A stretch of DNA of 64,000 nucleotides from Dinoroseobacter sp039192165. Lineage in GTDB: Bacteria > Pseudomonadota > Alphaproteobacteria > Rhodobacterales > Rhodobacteraceae. The position numbers and the translations under genes were made by a program. The notes under the pieces were generated by a model. The model did no database searches and had not been told where the DNA came from. It saw only the letters and a list, made by a program, of their open reading frames with translations. Numbering within the stretch: position 1 is the first letter of the stretch; every line of letters begins with the position of its first letter. Location of the stretch: contig JBCCXD010000002.1 of assembly GCA_039192165.1 (NCBI GenBank), positions 310,001-374,000 on the forward strand. The letters run 5' to 3'. Below, in pieces: positions 61,759-64,000 of this stretch.

Positions 61759-63345
61759 CTATTTTTGATCCGCGCGCCGGAATGCGCCCTGTACGATCCG
61801 GTCCATAACCATCGCAACGAACAGAATGGCGAACCCGCCGAGCAGACCTGGACCCTTCGCTGCGTATTGCAGAGCCTCAAGGATTTCTTTTCCCAGCCCG
61901 CCGCCGCCGATGAGTGAGATGATCACCACCATGGACAGACACATCAGAATGGTCTGGTTCACGCCTGTCATAATCGACGGGAGGGCGAGTGGTATCTCTA
62001 CATCTTTCAGAAGCTGCCATTTAGACGCGCCGAAAGCTACAGCGGCTTCTTTGATGCTTTCCGGTACGCCGCGCATTCCAAGCGCGGTCAGTCGAATCAC
62101 GGGCGGCATGCCGAAGATGATCGTGGCCAGAATACCCGGCGGGTTCCCGGTGCCGAAAAACGCGATAATCGGGATCAGGTATACAAATGCAGGAAGTGTC
62201 TGCATGAGGTCCAGAACAGGTTCCGCGATTTTGTAGGCCCGTTGGGATTTTCCAAACCATATACCCAGTGGGATTCCAATTGCCACGCACAGGATCACTG
62301 CCGCGCCGACAAGCGCGACGGTTTCCATGGCAAGATCCCAATAGCCCAGCATAGCTGTATAGGCGAGGGCTGCGGCGGTGAAGATTGCAACGCGCGGGCC
62401 TGCGGACCGCCATGCAACCACGCAAATAACCAGCATCACCACTGGCCAGGGCGTGTCAATCAGGGCAATTGTGAGAGCATCAAGAACCCCACGTACACCG
62501 GCCACAATCCCGTCGAAAACATCTCCGCCCGCGATAGCGGCGGCATCTATCCGCGCCTCCATCCACGTTGCGAGCGTTGAGAACAAGCTCCCGTTACCCT
62601 CGCCCAGGATCAGCGCGGACGCCTCGTCTTCGGGGAAGCTGTCGAGCAACGGCAGTTCGGCTGTTGAGGTAAACTTGTAGACGATCAGCGGTCCGATCGC
62701 CGCGGTTAACGCGCCACCAAGGAGCATGTTGCGCTGAGTGCGTCCGCTTTCGACGCTATCGGGATCGATCCGCCAGCGCGAATACTGTCGCTCATAGACT
62801 TTGTTGCCATAAAAACCCTGGATCAGCTTAAAGACTACCAACATCACAAGGCCGGTCATCATGATCCCAAACGCTTCGGATTGAGCAGCGGCCGCACGTT
62901 CCAGAGATGTCTCAGCAGCACGTGCAAGGTTGTCCCCAAGTTGCGTGAACCTGTCTACGTCCGCTTGTTCAGTGGATGCCTGCGCGCGTTCATAGAATTC
63001 GTCGGCGCGTCCCTGTTGCGTCGCTGCGCGGTCCAAAAACTCCGAACCCGGGTTGCCCCAGGCGCCGCGGCCTATCTGGACCCAAGCAATAATCTCCAAG
63101 ATCAGAAAGGCCCAGAACATCCCCCAAATCGCGCGCGAGGCTGACCAGAGCGGCCCGAGTATCGCGGCCCACATGTTGAACGTGGTCGGCAGAAACCCGG
63201 TGGAATCGTGTATCTTGTGAAATGCGTGGCAATAGTAGTCGCCGTTCGGTCCCGCGAATTCATTGATCGAGGCGTCCAGAGCATCGGTATCAACCTGAAT
63301 GTCGGAGGCGGCGGTAACCTTCAGTTCCATTGCTGCGTCAGTCAT
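61759..63345 (-). CDS. ProW-type ABC permease with long N-terminal extension (TmoW-like)
   Basis: 528 aa, much longer than E. coli ProW. The C-terminal half is the canonical permease (IRLTALGMRGVPESIKEAAVAFG is the EAA region, read as MRGVPESIKEAAVAFGASK; also LIGGGGLGKEIL). The N-half has YYCHAFHKIHDST, membrane helices near 60-90 and 165-185, and a periplasmic or cytosolic coiled coil (about 108-165) rich in Ala/Glu/Arg. Long N-halves of this kind occur in TMAO/betaine systems of roseobacters (TmoW), so a methylated amine or betaine substrate is possible. Overlaps the ATPase gene by 8 bp. Confidence 0.82.
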   Translation of the reverse strand: MTDAAMELKVTAASDIQVDTDALDASINEFAGPNGDYYCHAFHKIHDSTGFLPTTFNMWAAILGPLWSASRAIWGMFWAFLILEIIAWVQIGRGAWGNPGSEFLDRAATQQGRADEFYERAQASTEQADVDRFTQLGDNLARAAETSLERAAAAQSEAFGIMMTGLVMLVVFKLIQGFYGNKVYERQYSRWRIDPDSVESGRTQRNMLLGGALTAAIGPLIVYKFTSTAELPLLDSFPEDEASALILGEGNGSLFSTLATWMEARIDAAAIAGGDVFDGIVAGVRGVLDALTIALIDTPWPVVMLVICVVAWRSAGPRVAIFTAAALAYTAMLGYWDLAMETVALVGAAVILCVAIGIPLGIWFGKSQRAYKIAEPVLDLMQTLPAFVYLIPIIAFFGTGNPPGILATIIFGMPPVIRLTALGMRGVPESIKEAAVAFGASKWQLLKDVEIPLALPSIMTGVNQTILMCLSMVVIISLIGGGGLGKEILEALQYAAKGPGLLGGFAILFVAMVMDRIVQGAFRRADQK

Positions 63346-64000
63346 CTTTGCCCCCTTGAATACCGCGTAGCAACCGCGGCTTGGTTACAACTCCAACATC
63401 GCTGCCGGCATCAGTAATCACCACGGGGAGCTCCGTCCCCACGGCCAGATCAATCAGTTGGTCGAGGTCCGCGCCGTGATCTGCACGCGGAGCGCCCTCC
63501 AGCGCGCCAGAGTAGCTTTCAACCGGCTCCATAATCGAGTGGGCTTTGACGAGCTTGAGCTTCGAAATGCCCTGTACAAATTCCCGCACATAGTCGTCTG
63601 CGGGGTTCATCACTATCTCTTCCGGAGTTCCGATCTGCACGATAACCCCGTCCTTCATAATTGCGATGCGGTGTCCGATGCGGATCGCTTCATCCAGATC
63701 GTGGGTGATGAAAAGCGTTGTCTTTCTTAGCTGTGCGACCAACGCCTTAAACTGATCTTGCAATTGAAGCCTGATCAGGGGGTCGAGCGCCGAAAAGGGT
63801 TCGTCCATGAGCAGGATTTCAGGATCGGAAGCCAACGCGCGTGCGATCCCGACGCGCTGTTGCATGCCACCGGAAAGTTCCCTTGGAAGTCGGTCTTCAT
63901 AGCCCGTCAGATCCACAAGCCCAAGTGCATGGTCCGACACGGCCCAGCGCTTCGACTTCGAGATTTTTCTGATTTCGAGAGGGTAGGCGACGTTGTCTCG
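63338..64000 (-). CDS. ProV-type ABC ATP-binding protein (5' end outside window)
   Basis: 221 codons of the C-terminal part are present; the frame runs open to the window edge, reading RDNVAYPLEIRKISKSK at 64000-63950. A GTG at 63940 is internal, not the start. Signature LSGGMQQRVGIARALA, Walker B LLMDEPFSALDP, H-loop FITHDLDEA, then a C-terminal CBS-like tail (GTELPVVITDAGSDVGVV). Partner of the ProW-like permease. Walker A lies outside the window. Confidence 0.92.
   Translation of the reverse strand, partial: RDNVAYPLEIRKISKSKRWAVSDHALGLVDLTGYEDRLPRELSGGMQQRVGIARALASDPEILLMDEPFSALDPLIRLQLQDQFKALVAQLRKTTLFITHDLDEAIRIGHRIAIMKDGVIVQIGTPEEIVMNPADDYVREFVQGISKLKLVKAHSIMEPVESYSGALEGAPRADHGADLDQLIDLAVGTELPVVITDAGSDVGVVTKPRLLRGIQGGKDD

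Noticed and set aside
63338..63940. Full-length 200-aa ATPase starting at GTG 63940
   Set aside because: The frame stays open to the window edge with ProV-like sequence, and Walker A is missing, so it is a truncated view of a longer gene.

Overview
The window reads as a chromosomal segment of a marine-type alphaproteobacterium, most likely Rhodobacteraceae (Roseobacter group). The grounds are moderately GC-rich DNA, dense operons with 4-bp stop/start overlaps, a TRAP transporter, LacI and GntR(FCD) regulators, homogentisate catabolism, a SoeABC/DmsABC-type molybdoenzyme and a ProV/ProW transporter. This is inferred from gene content; no rRNA or marker gene is present. I see no insertion sequence, prophage, CRISPR array, tRNA or rRNA.

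Region by region. (1) 1-2737: end of tyrosine/phenylalanine breakdown (hmgA, fahA and the first codons of one more gene). (2) 3281-22102: about 19 kb encoding an envelope-spanning system built around SrfB (actin-like ATPase) and SrfC (dynamin-like GTPase). With them are an SrfA-like anchor, an SrfA-domain/trypsin-like protease fusion, a peptidoglycan-binding protein, a SEL1-repeat membrane protein, a secreted SH3/vWA protein, an FtsX/MacB-type ABC transporter and a secreted non-catalytic FGE-domain protein. The vWA/ATPase/permease/FGE part resembles the TagT-TagS-TagR plus PpkA-vWA signalling module of type VI secretion, but no T6SS structural gene or kinase is present. This is the best candidate for an undescribed system. 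The two longest gene-free stretches (543 and 726 bp) flank it. (3) 22829-32562: a sugar, polyol or sugar-acid utilisation locus with TRAP transporter, dehydrogenase, TIM-barrel isomerase, two LacI regulators with a visible operator, and a diiron desaturase-like oxygenase + Rieske ferredoxin + PanB-like + UspA operon that recalls MocD/MocE. (4) 32688-33874: three small proteins, two of them resembling YqjD/YqjE. (5) 34182-40374: MoxR-DUF58-DUF4381-BatA-BatB/C-BatD operon, then a cardiolipin synthase.

(6) 42101-56921: a CoA-thioester catabolic locus. It has a GntR regulator, CitE-like lyase and amidase. A facing operon encodes a PrpD-like protein, cupin, SDR, enoyl-CoA hydratase and MaoC/HTD2-like dehydratase. 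A third operon encodes a PotDBCA-like ABC transporter, NodB-like deacetylase, class III CoA-transferase and acyl-CoA dehydrogenase. The enzymes fit activation, desaturation, hydration and lyase cleavage of a branched or dicarboxylic acid. A 9-bp core (GTATACGAA) is shared by the gntR and prpD promoters, and a palindrome of the same type lies before the transporter, suggesting one regulon. (7) 57118-61743: SoeABC/DmsABC-like molybdoenzyme operon with an extra 64-aa membrane protein. (8) 61759-64000: ProW/TmoW-like permease and a partial ProV-like ATPase, cut by the window edge.

Start codons were moved from the longest reading frame where a ribosome binding site, signal peptide or coupled stop argued for it; each case is noted in the entry.
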